The position numbers and the translations under genes are program-made. A DNA stretch of 64,000 nt from assembly GCF_021869535.1 (NCBI RefSeq), contig NW_026262581.1:121734771-121798770 (forward strand). Direction: 5' to 3'. Every line of letters begins with the position of its first letter. The first letter of the stretch is position 1. The stretch comes from Mytilus californianus (taxonomy: Eukaryota > Mollusca > Bivalvia > Mytilida > Mytilidae). Below, in pieces: positions 48,110 through 59,700 of this stretch. A model generated the notes under the pieces. That model did not search any database and had not been told where the DNA came from. It worked only from the letters and a program-made list of their open reading frames with translations.

Positions 48110-48985
48110 TTAAATCCATGAGTATACATACGTCTGATACGATATACTATGAGGGAGTTGTAAATATGGGATGTCTGATATGATATACCATCATAAAATT
48201 GTCAATAGGGGATACCTATGTCTGATATAATAAACTATCATGGAGTTGTCAATAGGGGATGTCTGATATATTATATTATCAGCGAGTTGATAATAGGGGA
48301 TACCTATGTTTGATATGATATACTATCATGAAGTTTTCAATAGGGGAAACCTATGTCTGATATGATATAGCATCATAGAGTTGTCAATAGGGGATACCTA
48401 TGTCTGATATGATATACTATCATAGAGTTGTCAATAGGGGATACCTATGTCTGATATGATATACTATCAAGGAGTTGTCAATAGGGGATACCTATGTTTG
48501 ATATGATATACTATCAAGGAGTTGCCAATAGGGGATACCTATATCTGATATGATATACTATCAAGGAGTTGCCAATAGGGGATACCTATATCTGATATGA
48601 TATACTATCATGGAGTAGTCAATAAGGGATACCTATGTTTGAAATGATAAGCTATCACGGAGTTTTCAATAGGGATACATATGTCTGACATGGCATTCTT
48701 TCTTGGAGTTGTCAAAAGGAGATACCTTTGTCTGCTATGATATACTTTCATGGAGCTGTGAATAGGGAATACCTATGTCTGATATGGTATACTTTCATGG
48801 AGCTGTGAATAAGGGATAACTATGTCTGATATGATATACTATCATGAAGTTTTCAATAGGGATACCTATGGCAGACATGATATACTATCTTGAAGTTTTC
48901 AATAGAGGATACCTGTGTCTGATATGATATACTATTATGAAGTTTTCAATAGGGGATACCTATGTCTGATATGGTATACTGTGTT
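48110..48985 (+). repeat. ~60-bp minisatellite, about 14 units
   Basis: Unit: TGTCTGATATGATATACTAT, CATGGAGTTGTCAATAGGGG, ATACCTA. Units vary by small deletions and substitutions. There is no open frame. Confidence 0.85.
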
Positions 48986-48989
48986 GTGA

Positions 48990-49820
48990 AAAGAGGATAT
49001 GGTGTACGCTCACTAAAATGGCAGTGAAGCGTTTTGCAAACTATTTTAAATTCTTCTTAGATAAATATTGCTCTTATACACTCTATATATATTACAGTAA
49101 ATTATGTTCATTGTTTTAGAAGTTGTTGAAGTCATTTGCTCCAGATATATAACCCCATACACGGAAAGATAGAAAGGATGTTGAGCTGTAGTTCATTCCA
49201 TAAATCATTTCGGTCACAAAATAATACAGATGATGTACGAGGACGTCAATTCGTTACGAACATTCAAATTCATCCATTGAGGAATTGTGATGGAAATTCT
49301 TACATCTAATGAGAAAGCCTTAAAATCGATTCTTATCTTTTCACCGAATCCAAATCATATCGTATAAAGATAGTATTTTGTGAAAGCAAACTAAAATAAC
49401 CTTTACCAGTTTAGAAAGAAGTGCCATTTTCAATTAAGAAAAGGCATGTTTTCTCACGGGAAAGAGTCACTCTTTTAAAGAAAACTAGATTATCATGACT
49501 GTGTTAAAGATGGAATTTGCAAATAAACAAATGACCATGACTATCATTATATTTTAGGGTTTTTTCTGTTACAAACTTGCAATAATTCTTTTCAAAAGAA
49601 TAATTGACTTGGTTATACGGGCTTATTTGTTGAACAATCATCCATATTTGTTATTTATCTTCATTTTATTGAAGGTGCCAACATCGATATTTCAGATGTA
49701 TCATTTTTATAAAATTCGTTTTCATTATTTGTATATCAGTATAAACAACAATAAAATGTTTACATAATCACACATTCATTTACTCTTTCTGTTTATATAA
49801 ATGAACTATGTCAAACATGG
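48990..49820. other. No recognised feature
   Basis: Unique AT-rich sequence. Confidence 0.5.
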
Positions 49821-49824
49821 ATGA

Positions 49825-50005
49825 AAAAAAATAAAATAACAAAAATACCGAACTCCAAGAAAATTCAAAACGGAAAGTCCCTTATCAAATAGGAAAATCA
49901 AAAGCTCGAACACATCAAATGAATGGAAAACAACTGTCATATTCCTGACTTGGTATGAAAAGAGTATGTTCGATGATGCCCCATTATTGTCCATTTCCTA
50001 GCCAG
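49825..50005 (-). repeat. Dispersed repeat, CTGTACCAAGTCAG family, copy 3
   Basis: Inverted relative of 47785-47965 (ACCGAACTCCAAGAAAATTC, CATCAAATGAATGGAAAACA). The 62-codon frame inside is repeat-derived. Confidence 0.75.
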
Positions 50006-50309
50006 AGTTTCAAATAAGTTTTTAATTGCCATGATCACACTGTATTAAAGTTAAAACATTTGAAATGAATTTTAGATCACGTCCATGCACGTAGGAGCAT
50101 ATTAAACTATCAGGAGGTTAAGGTAAATGCTTTTGATAAAAAAAAATGAAAATAAATAAACAATATTAATATGCATGATGTGTTTAAAATGGATGATTAA
50201 TTTAGTGAATTTGTGAAATGTGTCTAACGTGCTTAGTTTCTTAGATGGACATTGTAAAGCATGTCATTTGTCTGTTGAATACCGAAAACGGTACACGTGA
50301 ATAAACTCA

Positions 50310-50475
50310 TCATATACACCAGGATTCAAATATTGTACGCCAGACGCGCGGTTCGTCTACTATAGACTCATCAGTGACACTCAAATCAAAAAAGTTAAAA
50401 AGGCCAAATAAAGTACGAAGTTGAAGAGCATTGAGGACCCAAAATTCCGAAAGGTTTTGTCAAATACAGCCGAAA
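50310..50475 (-). repeat. Dispersed repeat with CGCGCG core, copy 2
   Basis: Minus strand. It runs from GGTCCTCAATGCTCTTCAAC through a hammerhead to AATCCTGGTGTATATGATGA. It is the best preserved copy of this family in the window. Confidence 0.75.
50337..50380 (-). ncRNA. Hammerhead ribozyme, second family, one core mutation
   Basis: Reads GTGTCA, CTGATGA, GTCTA-TAG-TAGAC (a perfect five-pair stem II), then GAAC in place of GAAA, CGCGCG for stem III and loop, GTC cleavage triplet, TGGCGT. Stem I pairs with two G-U pairs. The A-to-C change at the last GAAA position breaks the pair next to the cleavage site and should reduce or abolish activity. Confidence 0.7.
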
Positions 50476-50479
50476 CAGT

Positions 50480-52215
50480 GTAGTTAGAGAAGCAGATTTT
50501 ACGACCGGATCTCTCAAAATACAAAATTTCGTCACACTCACTAAAAGAAAAAGGGATTTGTTTTAAAAAAACAAGTCTCGTTTGGAATAATGAAGTGTTC
50601 TTAATGATGTAGTTATATAATATTTACTCGTGTTAGGCGATATTTATATAGCTGCGACTTACTTTTGAATTACTGATACCAAAAAATAAATATGCAATAA
50701 TGACTTAGTACCAGCAAACTAATTCATGAAGTTTTTTAAACCATCTATAGCTATTGGAAAAAAGATAGTTCTATCGATGATATGTCAGGTTTAATCGTCA
50801 TTTCTCCACAACAGAGGACAAAAAGAACCATCTGGTGTCGCCTTACACTTCCGTTTATCAAATAATCATATCTAAATAGACAGAAATAATGGAGTTCACT
50901 GGTCAATCAATAGGTAGAAATGTATTTTGTGTTCATCAGAATAGTATAGAGACATGGTAGTAATCAAGTATACCTAAACGTAATTTAATAATAAAACAGT
51001 AGTCACTGGTCAGCTGACGGAAATAAATGTGTCTTAGAAGTAACAGCAAATCACTACGTACGTTACTAAATAGAGTGGCTGGAACTGGTGACTACATAAG
51101 ATCAATAGTTTAGAGTTGTACAATGTACGCAAAGTGAATAAATTGACATTTGTAGTACCAAACAAAGAGTGTTTTATGATAGTAGATATAAAGGGCATAT
51201 AGCGATTTTCAATGAATATCGCATAAACCCATCCATAAAACAGACAACAGATAAACAAAAACCATTGCAATCGTTTGATCTCCAAACGGTGAGAATCCAG
51301 TCGCGTCGACAAAGTAAGCATATCCTGTTATGCATCCGTCACTTTATTCAAAAGTCAAATCCAATAGTCGATGTCAAAGCAATTAATAAGAAAAAACAAT
51401 TAATAATGTAAAATTGATATGAGTGGACATCTTTTGTCTACGACAGTTTAAATTTAACTCGAGTTGTTGAGAAATTTGGACATTCTGTCAATAAAAAAAA
51501 GCATTGTAGAGACGGCAGAGATTGTCAATTCGGTCATCCTAATAACCTTGCTAGGGTAGTTTTTGAATTAAGGCTATTCCCCTGTAAGGAAAATCCAAAA
51601 AGGATTAGCTCTTGGATATCCTTTATTATTAATCAACGAAGGCTGTGACGATCGTGTGATACTTCTCAAGATGTTGTAGTTAACAATTATGAACTATTTT
51701 TGTGCGAATGCTCCTAATATGTGTAACTTCAGCTAAAGTTGACAGCATAACGCTTCTTCATTTTGTCAGCTGAAATGTTTTAACATTTTGAGGGGATACA
51801 TTTTTTTCTTTTCTCACTTATAGGAATGAATTATTGACAACATTTTCGTCTTATTGTAACACTATGTAAAGGAAATTGTTGAACTTAATCTTACGATGCT
51901 TCTAAAATACGTGACTTTAGAGGGGGTTGAATATTCGTTTAGATTTTATTTTTACGTTTTGAAGTTCCCTAATGCTTTGTAATTTCTTTTCTTAAAATCA
52001 TGCTATTGAATGTCCTCGTGAAAAAAATCAAAATTCGCGTGTCATGTACATGTACATAAAAAAACGTTTATATTAGACATATATTCTGCTACTGTTTTCA
52101 TCCATCTGGACTTAATATCTGCAACTCCTCCTTAACCAGAAAATTCATTGAAAAGATTTTCCTATAATCTCTCTTCTACCCCAGGAATAGATTACCTTAG
52201 CTTTATTTAGCAAAA
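50480..52215. other. No recognised gene
   Basis: Unique AT-rich DNA. The frames at 51034-51411 overlap on both strands and have no coding features. Confidence 0.5.
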
Positions 52216-52219
52216 TTTT

Positions 52220-52375
52220 TCGGAATTTCGGGTCCTCAATGCTCTTCAACTTCGTACTTTATTTGGCCTTTTTAACTTTTTTGATATGAGCGTCACTGAG
52301 GATTCTTTTGTAGACGAAACGCGCGTCTGGTGTACAAAAGTTTAATCCTGGTATCTATGATGAGTTTATTTATAG
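52220..52375 (+). repeat. Dispersed repeat with CGCGCG core, copy 3
   Basis: GGGTCCTCAATGCTCTTCAA, TTTTGATATGAGCGTCACTG, then hammerhead, then TTTAATCCTGGTATCTATGA. A detached tail of the same family (TTTTAATCCTGGTATCTATG) lies at 53792-53812. Confidence 0.75.
52290..52333 (+). ncRNA. Hammerhead ribozyme, second family, weakened stems
   Basis: GCGTCA, CTGAGGA (still CUGANGA), TTCT-TTTGT-AGAC with the closing G-C pair of stem II lost, GAAA intact, CGCGCG, GTC, TGGTGT. Stem I keeps six pairs, three of them G-U. Possibly weakly active. Confidence 0.65.
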
Positions 52376-52589
52376 TTTAGTTTATTATCCAGCTGTTTTT
52401 AAGACTCCAACGGCAAACAACAGGAGGCTGTAGACATCTTGCATCCACAACTTCTTCAGAGATGTTAGCTGAATGAATCGATAGTACCTAATGAAATTAT
52501 ACATTTTTTATCTAACGTTTGACCCGAAAGTCTTTTTTGGAGGGATGAAAATTCCAATATATGAACTTTTGTCATATCTGTATAATGTA

Positions 52590-52690
52590 AAAGGCAGACG
52601 GAAGAAGCCAAAGGGATATTCAAACTCGTAAGTTGAATACAAATTGACAAAGCCATGGCAAAAAACGAAAAACTACTCAAAGACAAAAAT
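52590..52690 (-). repeat. RT retroelement tail fragment, minus strand
   Basis: GCCAAAGGGATATTCAAACT, CAAAGCCATGGCAAAAAACG are complementary to the tail. Confidence 0.6.
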
Positions 52691-53214
52691 CAGCCTACAA
52701 GAGTGTATGATCTGCTATTTTTTACTTACGATCATTGGTATTTCAGATTTCCTTTTAAAAAAGTGCGTGCATATTCATTCAATTTTGAATATAGATTTTG
52801 TTGATATACGTATGATACCTAATGTTCAAGATAATTTTCACATCAAACATTACGATGGCATAAGGTATTTCCAGTTCCAGTCAGGTCTTCATAAGATAAA
52901 CAACAGTTTTCTAAATGGGAATCATACTATAGAAGTCAGTTTGTTTTAAAACATATTATTGACTGAGTTTTATTTTCATGCTTTCATTCATAGTATCTTA
53001 AAAGTGTTCGTGTATACAGACATATTTCTTTCTTGTTTCAACACAGTTCGTAAAAAATATGACAATTTAAAACAAAAAAAAAAATAGATAAGAATTTCAT
53101 GCATTAGAAATGGAGATAAAACAGTACTTTCCGGCGATCTAATGTTTCGATCTAATAAGAGAACTGCCAAAAGAAGTTACATATATTTATAGAGAAATTA
53201 TGTGTTCAAACACA

Positions 53215-53400
53215 ATGAGCACCGTGGTTCACCCACGAATTTTTGTTGTGTTCGAGTTGCTTAATCTTCGGGTTTCTGTGAAGTGTTTTGTGGACTGATT
53301 GTCTTTTCGTCGCTTGTCTTTTTGACCATGGTGTTGTGTTTTTTTTGTTTTTTTTTTAAACTTGTTTGATCGCCTTTCTGGTATTTTCCCTTTATTTTTA
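53215..53400 (+). repeat. RT retroelement tail fragment
   Basis: GAGCACCGTGGTTCACCC, GTTGCTTAATCTTCGGG, GACCATGGTGTTGTG and the T-rich end CTTTCTGGTATTTTCCC match the tail with many changes. Confidence 0.6.
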
Positions 53401-53974
53401 ATATAAAAATCAACAAATGTCAGACACTCACATCCGAAATAATTTAAATGTTCTATAGTGACAATAATTTTAGGAATTTTACTGCACCAAATGCACACGT
53501 TGACAATTGATTTCTTCAGTGATGACGGGTTTGGCTGTTTGCTTCGGGTATTTTTCAAAATATTTGAAAATCCATTACCTAGTGCAAATGTTGAAGAGTT
53601 GATCAAACCAAAAAAAAAAGTATGGCCAAATTTGAACAAGAAATCAGAGATTTGCGTGAATGAGATAGATTCCTGAATTTCAAATGATTTCCAAAATATC
53701 ATAACAGCAAAGTTTAAGGTAGTTTAAGGATTAATGGAACCTCATAAAAAGTGGAAATATCATCACCATCCATAAAAATTTATCATGAAATTTTAATCCT
53801 GGTATCTATGATAATGATAAGTACCTTTAAAAAGGAGTCTAATCTAGATATATGCTTTAATCGAAACACAACAAAAAATGCATACAGAGATTTGTTACAC
53901 GTTATCATGTTTATTTATTTATTTGTTCAAGGCTAAAAGAAGTTGTAAAAAGAAACTAAAAACAAGAAGCCCAG

Positions 53975-53977
<3 letters not shown>

Positions 53978-54012
<35 letters not shown>
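53978..54012. repeat. (TA)n microsatellite
   Basis: About 17 TA units, just beyond the 3' end of the Penelope-like pseudogene. Confidence 0.9.
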
Positions 54013-54014
<2 letters not shown>

Positions 54015-54333
54015 TTGCCTAACAATGTAATTTTAACACACTATTTAGTATGTAAATATAAGAATGTTTAAAATATTTACAAAATGATGAAAATAAACGC
54101 AATATTTCGCTAGACTAACTAGCTTTATCAAGCGTGCATCTATCCAGGTGAAATCGGATGTAGATGATAAGAAACTTTTGCAGCTCAATGTATATGTTGC
54201 ACTTGAATTTAGCTGCCTTGAAAATAATACATAATTTGGATGAAGTTCAAGATTTTTACAAAATTGGTAGTTGAAGTTAGCAACGTCCATTGGCCAATAT
54301 TACAGGATAAAAAGGACGACGCTGTGTACTACA

Positions 54334-55889
54334 TTATTCTTTATCTTTCCTGTATCTTTTCTCATCTTTTTCGTTAAGACCATCAGGTTCTAAAGTGTGG
54401 AGTTGGTGGATCCAAAAATTTTCTCATCTCCTTCTCGCCGTGGTGTCCCACTCAGTGTTGACTTCTATGATTTGGAAAGTAACATTATCAAAAGAATGTT
54501 TCGTTGAACGAAGATGTCTTGTGAGAGGACAGTTTTTGTTAGTTTTGTACCATGAACGATGGTTATTGAGCCGAATATTAAATTTGTCCATTGTTTCTCC
54601 CACATACTGAATGCCACAAGTGTCACATGTTAATATATAAATTGAGTTCTCCGTTTTACAGTTGGAATTTGAGTAGATGGTATAATTTTGTTTAGTAACG
54701 GAGCTGATGAAAGAACTGCTTGTATTGGCAGCTTTACAACACAAGCAGTTCCTTCGACCACATTGTTTGTAGCAACCGGGAGATGGAGTAGGCTGCTTTG
54801 CTAATACAGATGTCACTAATTTGTCACGGATGTTTTTAGGTCTTCTGAAGACCATGACTGGTGGTGAGGGAAATACTTTTTTAAGATTTGAATCATTTTC
54901 TATAATTTTCCAATGCTTCTGAACAATGGAAGACACATTTTTAAAATCAGGATGGTAAGTGAGTACAAGGGGTGTTCTGTTAGCTGCTTTATTCTTATCT
55001 TTGTACTCTAGAAGTTCTTGGCGACTAGTTTTGTTTGCTCTTTCGAAAGCGCTATCAATGATGTTGTTATTGTATCCTCGAACAACTAGATGTTTACGTA
55101 GTTGTCCAAGTCTAGCATTTTGCGTATTTTCAGTAGAGCATATTCTCTTGATTCGCAATGCCTGGCTGAATGGGATGCCACGGGAGCAGTGTTTAGGATG
55201 GCAACTTTTAGGAGAAAGGAATTGATGTTTGTCCGTTTGTTTGGTATGAAGGTCCGTTATAATGGTTCCGTTCTTGATGTAACTCGTAGTGTCGAGGAAG
55301 TTTATTTTCTCCATAGATGATTCATATGTAAATTTTATTGAATGGTGGAAAGAGTTACAGTGTCCTAGAAATTCATTAAGATGTTCTTGTGAATCTGTCC
55401 ATTTGAAATCAATATCGTCAATGAATCGGAACCATGATAAGGGCTGGTATGGAGCACTAGCCAAGAGGCGTTTTTCAAGTTGGCCCATAAATATGTTGGC
55501 ATATGACGGGGCCATTTTTGTGCCCATACTAGTACCGTCTATCTGGAGATAATGTTTTTCATTGAAAGAGAAGTTGTTGTTCTCTAGCACTAGTTTCAGA
55601 AGTGTAACAAGGCACTCAGTTGGAGGATTTTTTTCACTACGAGTGTTCCATACCTCTTCACACGCTGCTATTCCTTCGTCTTGTGGAATGTTGGTATATA
55701 AAGAAGACACGTCCATGGATGCAAGTATAGTATTTTATGGTAGAGGATTGAGGCTTTCCATTTTCTTTAGATAATCAGTCGTATCTTGGATGTAAGAGGG
55801 TAGTTCTTCCACATGAGGTCTTAGATGATGGTCTACAAATTCTGATATCTTTTCAGTTGGATGACTATTTGCTGAAACAATATAGGCAC
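54334..55889 (-). pseudogene. Penelope-like element: reverse transcriptase plus GIY-YIG endonuclease, 5'-truncated
   Basis: The frame enters at 55889 in mid-RT ([20 protein letters not shown]), runs to a TAA at 55735-55737, then 430 codons to a TGA at 54424-54426, and stays open to its natural end at 54334 (FWIHQLHTLEPDGLNEKD). RT motifs are [26 protein letters not shown] and the catalytic FIDDIDF. Downstream lie a Cys cluster ([13 protein letters not shown]) and a GIY-YIG nuclease signature ([16 protein letters not shown], then RLNNHR). This RT to GIY-YIG order is diagnostic of Penelope-like elements, which copy RNA at chromosomal nicks. Two in-frame stops and loss of the RT N-terminus make it non-functional, although the long clean frame shows that decay is recent. 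It is cut off at a (TA)n tract, and the ribozyme units follow immediately upstream on the same strand. Confidence 0.9.
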
Positions 55890-55912
55890 TTATATATATA
55901 TATATATATATA
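55890..55912. repeat. (TA)n tract at the RT/ribozyme-array junction
   Basis: TA repeat between the truncated RT frame and the first 540-bp unit (TAAAAGTCTAAATTG). Confidence 0.9.
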
Positions 55913-56265
55913 AAAGTCTAAATTGAAAACAACGTTCAAACCTATGATTGCGTTGGATAAAAACCGCAATTTTTATACGTGTGCATGTAAAAACAAATTT
56001 CTTGGTAGAGGGGTCTAAATACAGCACAAACAACAATTTCCAAAATACCAAAAAAGGTGAAAAAGTCTATTTCAACAAAATGCATTTGACTAACAGGTCG
56101 AACAACTGATGTTCTTAAACCCTGCTGACTGCCATTGGCGATTGCCAACTAAATTGATCACCAGATCTAACGAAGTGGATCTTTAATATTAATTTAATAC
56201 CAAACAGAAAACAATAAACTCGTGGAAAAGATGGTATACCACAAACATGAGGTGCAAAAATTTGT

Positions 56266-56309
56266 ACACCATATCCGGATTTCGACAATTAATGTCTCTT
56301 CAGTGATGT
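56266..56309 (-). ncRNA. Hammerhead ribozyme, array unit 1
   Basis: Minus strand: ACATCA, CTGAAGA, GACA-TTAAT-TGTC, GAAA, T-CCGG-A, TA, TGGTGT. Stem I has six pairs, stem II four and stem III two. The predicted cut lies after the ATA triplet, between 56272 and 56271. Confidence 0.88.
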
Positions 56310-56804
56310 TAGGGATCGAAATGGTATTTGGAAGGCCATAAAATTTACCTCAATTTAGGATAGACTCTTGAATTTTAAAGAGTCAAAATAGGATGAACGG
56401 ATCATATAAACCCGAAGGAAAATAGAATACAAGCCCAAACGAAAAAATATATAAAAGTCTAAATTGAAAACAACGTTCAAACCAATGATTGCGTTGGATA
56501 AAAACCGCAATTTTTATACGTGTGCATGTAAAACAAATTTCTTGGTAGAGGGGTCTAAATACAGCACAAACAACAATCTCCAAAAGACCAAAAAGGTGAA
56601 AAAGTCTATTTTAACAAAACGCATTTGACTAACAGGTCGAACAACTGATGTTCTTAAACCCTGCTGATTGCCATTGGCGATTGCCAACTAAATTGATCAC
56701 CAGATCTAACGAAGTGGATCTTTAATATTAATTTAATACCAAACAGAAAACAATAAACTTGTGGAAAAGATGGTATACCACAAACATGAGGTGCAAAAAT
56801 TTGT

Positions 56805-56848
56805 ACACCATATCCGGATTTCGACAATTAATGTCTCTTCAGTGATGT
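56805..56848 (-). ncRNA. Hammerhead ribozyme, array unit 2
   Basis: Same 44 bases as unit 1, 539 bp away. Core and all stems are unchanged. Confidence 0.88.
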
Positions 56849-57344
56849 TAGGGATCGAAATGGTATTTAGAAGGCCATAAAATTTACCTCAATTTAGGAT
56901 AGACTCTTGAATTTTAAAGAGTCAAAATAGGATGAACGGATCATATAAACCCGAAGGAAAATATAATACAAGCCCAAACGAAAAAATATATAAAAGTCTA
57001 AATTGAAAACAACGTTCAAACCTATGATTGCGTTGGATAAAAACAGCAATTTTTATACGTGTGCATGTAAAACAAATTTCTTGGTAGAGGGGTCTAAATA
57101 CAGCACAAACAACAATTTCCAAAATACCAAAAAAGGTGAAAAAGTCTATTTTAACAAAACGCATTTGACTAACAGGTCGAACAACTGATGTTCTTAAACC
57201 CTGCTGACTGCCATTGGCGATTGCCAACTAAATTGATCACCAGATCTAACGAAGTGGATCTTTAATATTAATTTAATACCAAACAGAAAACAATAAACTT
57301 GTGGAAAAGATGGTATACCACAAACATGAGGTGCAAAAATTTGT

Positions 57345-57388
57345 ACACCATATCCGGATTTCGACAATTAATGTCTCTTCAGTGATGT
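57345..57388 (-). ncRNA. Hammerhead ribozyme, array unit 3
   Basis: Same sequence, 540 bp from unit 2. Confidence 0.88.
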
Positions 57389-57885
57389 TAGGGATCGAAA
57401 TGGTATTTGGAAGGCCATAAAATTTACCTCAATTTAGGATAGACTCTTGAATTTTAAAGAGTCAAAATAGGATGAACGGATCATATAAACGCCGAAGGAA
57501 AATATAATACAAGCCCAAACGAAAAAATATATAAAAGTCTAAATTGAAAACAACGTTCAAACCTATGATTGCGTTGGATAAAAAACGCAATTTTTATACG
57601 TGTGCATGTAAAACAAATTTCTTGGTAGAGGGGTCTAAATACAGCACAAACAACAATTTCAAAAAGACCAAAAAAGGTGAAAAAGTCTATTTTAACAAAA
57701 CGCATTTGACTAACAGGTCGAACAACTGATGTTCTTAAACCCTGCTGACTGCCATTGGCGATTGCCAACTAAATTGATCACCAGATCTAACGAAGTGGAT
57801 CTTTAATATTAATTTAATACCAAACAGAAAACAATAAACTTGTGGAAAAGATGGTATACCACAAACATGAGGTGCAAAAATTTGT

Positions 57886-57929
57886 ACACCATATCCGGAT
57901 TTCGACAATTAATGTCTCTTCAGTGATGT
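57886..57929 (-). ncRNA. Hammerhead ribozyme, array unit 4
   Basis: Same sequence, 541 bp from unit 3. It is the 5'-most on the transcribed strand, so a read-through transcript would release three complete monomers. Confidence 0.88.
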
Positions 57930-58029
57930 TAGGGATCGAAATGGTATTTGGAAGGCCATAAAATTTACCTCAATTTAGGATAGACTCTTGAATTTTAAAG
58001 AGTCAAAATAGGATGAACGGATCATATAA

Positions 58030-58338
58030 ATATCGTATTACACGAGATTTGGTGGTGGAATCTGTTTCTCTAATGATTTTCTAACAATATGCAGGCAAAG
58101 TTATTCCTTCTTTTCGAATGATCTGCAAAAAGATGTGTTCTTTCTATGTGACGTCATCAGACATGGTCGCCTTTTTTTCATGCGGTCACAATAGGAAATT
58201 CAGAGGAAAGCAAGAACATTCGACGTCATAATCGGATTTTACCAATGATGAACTGAGATCAAACGAACCACACGTTGATTAAATTTTTTTTATACAATGG
58301 GTGCAGAAAGGGATAAATTGACGAAGAATTAGAGAAAT
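58030..58338 (-). repeat. Inverted partner of the 4.46-kb dispersed repeat
   Basis: Reverse complement of 4461-4770 (TATCGTATTACACGAGATTT, TTCTATGTGACGTCATCAGA). The palindrome's second arm is missing: the repeat starts within the arm and is fused to the ribozyme array. A (TA)n tract closes the other side (58337-58358). Confidence 0.8.
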
Positions 58339-58419
58339 ATATATATATATATATATATCCCGTGTAAAAGATTTTTTTAACCAATATCCTAATGACTTTT
58401 GTACGTTTTTGAAAAGTTT

Positions 58420-58620
58420 TGAAATACCAAAGGGACCATAAAAAACATGAATCGAAGAAACACAGACAACATGTCTGAAAGAAAAATGACGAACTGACAT
58501 AAAACAGTCTACAAAAAACAAGATAGAAAAACATGTATTCAACCAAACTAGATACCGGGTTTAACTCAGGAGCTCCGTTAGGGTGAGCAGTACTTCTTCA
58601 AAGGTCAACGTTACGTAAAC
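58420..58620 (-). repeat. RT retroelement tail fragment, minus strand
   Basis: ATACCAAAGGGACCATAAAA, ACAGTCTACAAAAAACAAGA and CAGGAGCTCCGTTAGGGTGA match the tail in reverse. Confidence 0.6.
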
Positions 58621-59160
58621 AACAGGCGATAAATACGTAGTGATTAAATTTCTTTTGTAAATAAGGAAGAAAACAAAAGTTGCCCTGTTGAAATGGCGCT
58701 GTTAAAATTATAAACAATACTTATTTATTCAGTTTTTTATATCAATGATATATGAAATGCAAATCAGTCATAACAGACAGTTTGACGATTAATTGGCAAT
58801 GAAAGCAGAATTGATAAGTTATAATTGATTATTAAGTGCTGCCTCTCTGTTCCATAAACTCTGAATGAGAGGTTAGCCAACAGAATAGGCATTCATAGCC
58901 AGAATAGTATAACTGACATTGTACCATAACAATCCCACTCCCCAAACCAAACTATGAGAAGACGATACTAAGTTGTAAAACTTGTATCGGATCCATTTGT
59001 CATTTTCAAAATAGTATTAAGACTATTGCAAAATTATTGTACACATGCAAAATTAAAAAGAATCAGTATAAGGAAAAGTAATAACGTTCCAAAGAAGTAG
59101 ACGCGTTTTTTTCTTATTATAAAAACACTAGATATTGTGAAGAGGTCAATGCTATTATTT
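58621..59160. other. No recognised feature
   Basis: Unique DNA without open frames of note. Confidence 0.5.
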
Positions 59161-59164
59161 TAAC

Positions 59165-59700
59165 AAAAGAGAGAAGGAAGATACCAAAGGGATATTGAAA
59201 CTCATAAGTCGAAGACAAACTGACAACGCAATGGTAAAAAAAACGTCCAAAAGACAAACTACAGTATACAAAACACAACATAGAAAACTGAAAACTGTGG
59301 AAGGGTAGGTATATCTTGTTCCACATTTGGCACCCGTCGTGTTGCTCGTGTAAGTACAAACAACTCAGTGATAAGTCTCATTCAGGAATGTCACAATGGA
59401 GGAAAAGAGGATGGGATTGTTGTTACAACAATAGGAACATATCAGTCGCCATACTAGAATGTGAAACAGACATTCCTTAACGGTCAACCAACCCATAATG
59501 GCGTCCGTAAAACTTCCCTAGGAATGACTTCAGTTTCTCACAATAGTTTCATGTTAGTAGTAGCCCTCTATCAAAACAATCATGATATAGAATGCAAACT
59601 CTGGAATATCATATTAACAGGCGCTATTGGAATGTTGCTACATAGAAATTGCATGTTCACAATTTGGAAGTTGGAATCATCTCTTTTGTCGTAAAGTTTT
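59165..59700 (-). pseudogene. RT retroelement copy: RT C-terminus plus tail, minus strand
   Basis: From 59695 the minus strand reads YDKRDDSNFQIVN, FLCSNIPIAP and, later, broken frames corresponding to the end of the RT. Then come the tail blocks CACGACGGGTGCCAAATGTG, TTTTCTATGTTGTG, CATTGCGTTGTCAG. It is 5'-truncated and full of stops. It links the dispersed tail repeats to this RT. Confidence 0.75.

Larger units (their letters stand above)
55913..58029 (-). repeat. Four ~540-bp tandem units, each with a hammerhead ribozyme (pseudo-LTR or retrozyme array)
   Basis: Units start near 55913, 56452, 56992 and 57532. The fourth stops after GATCATATAAA, where an unrelated repeat begins. Spacing between ribozymes is 539, 540 and 541 bp, and units differ at only a few positions. 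All are on the minus strand, like the adjacent RT. Each unit holds CAATCGCCAATGGCAATCAG-like and CGTGTGCATGTAAAACAAAT (plus-strand sense) blocks and no coding region; the 61-101-codon frames inside are repeats of one another. Penelope-like elements carry hammerheads in their pseudo-LTRs, and animal retrozymes are tandem noncoding repeats with the same ribozyme; either label fits. Confidence 0.88.
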
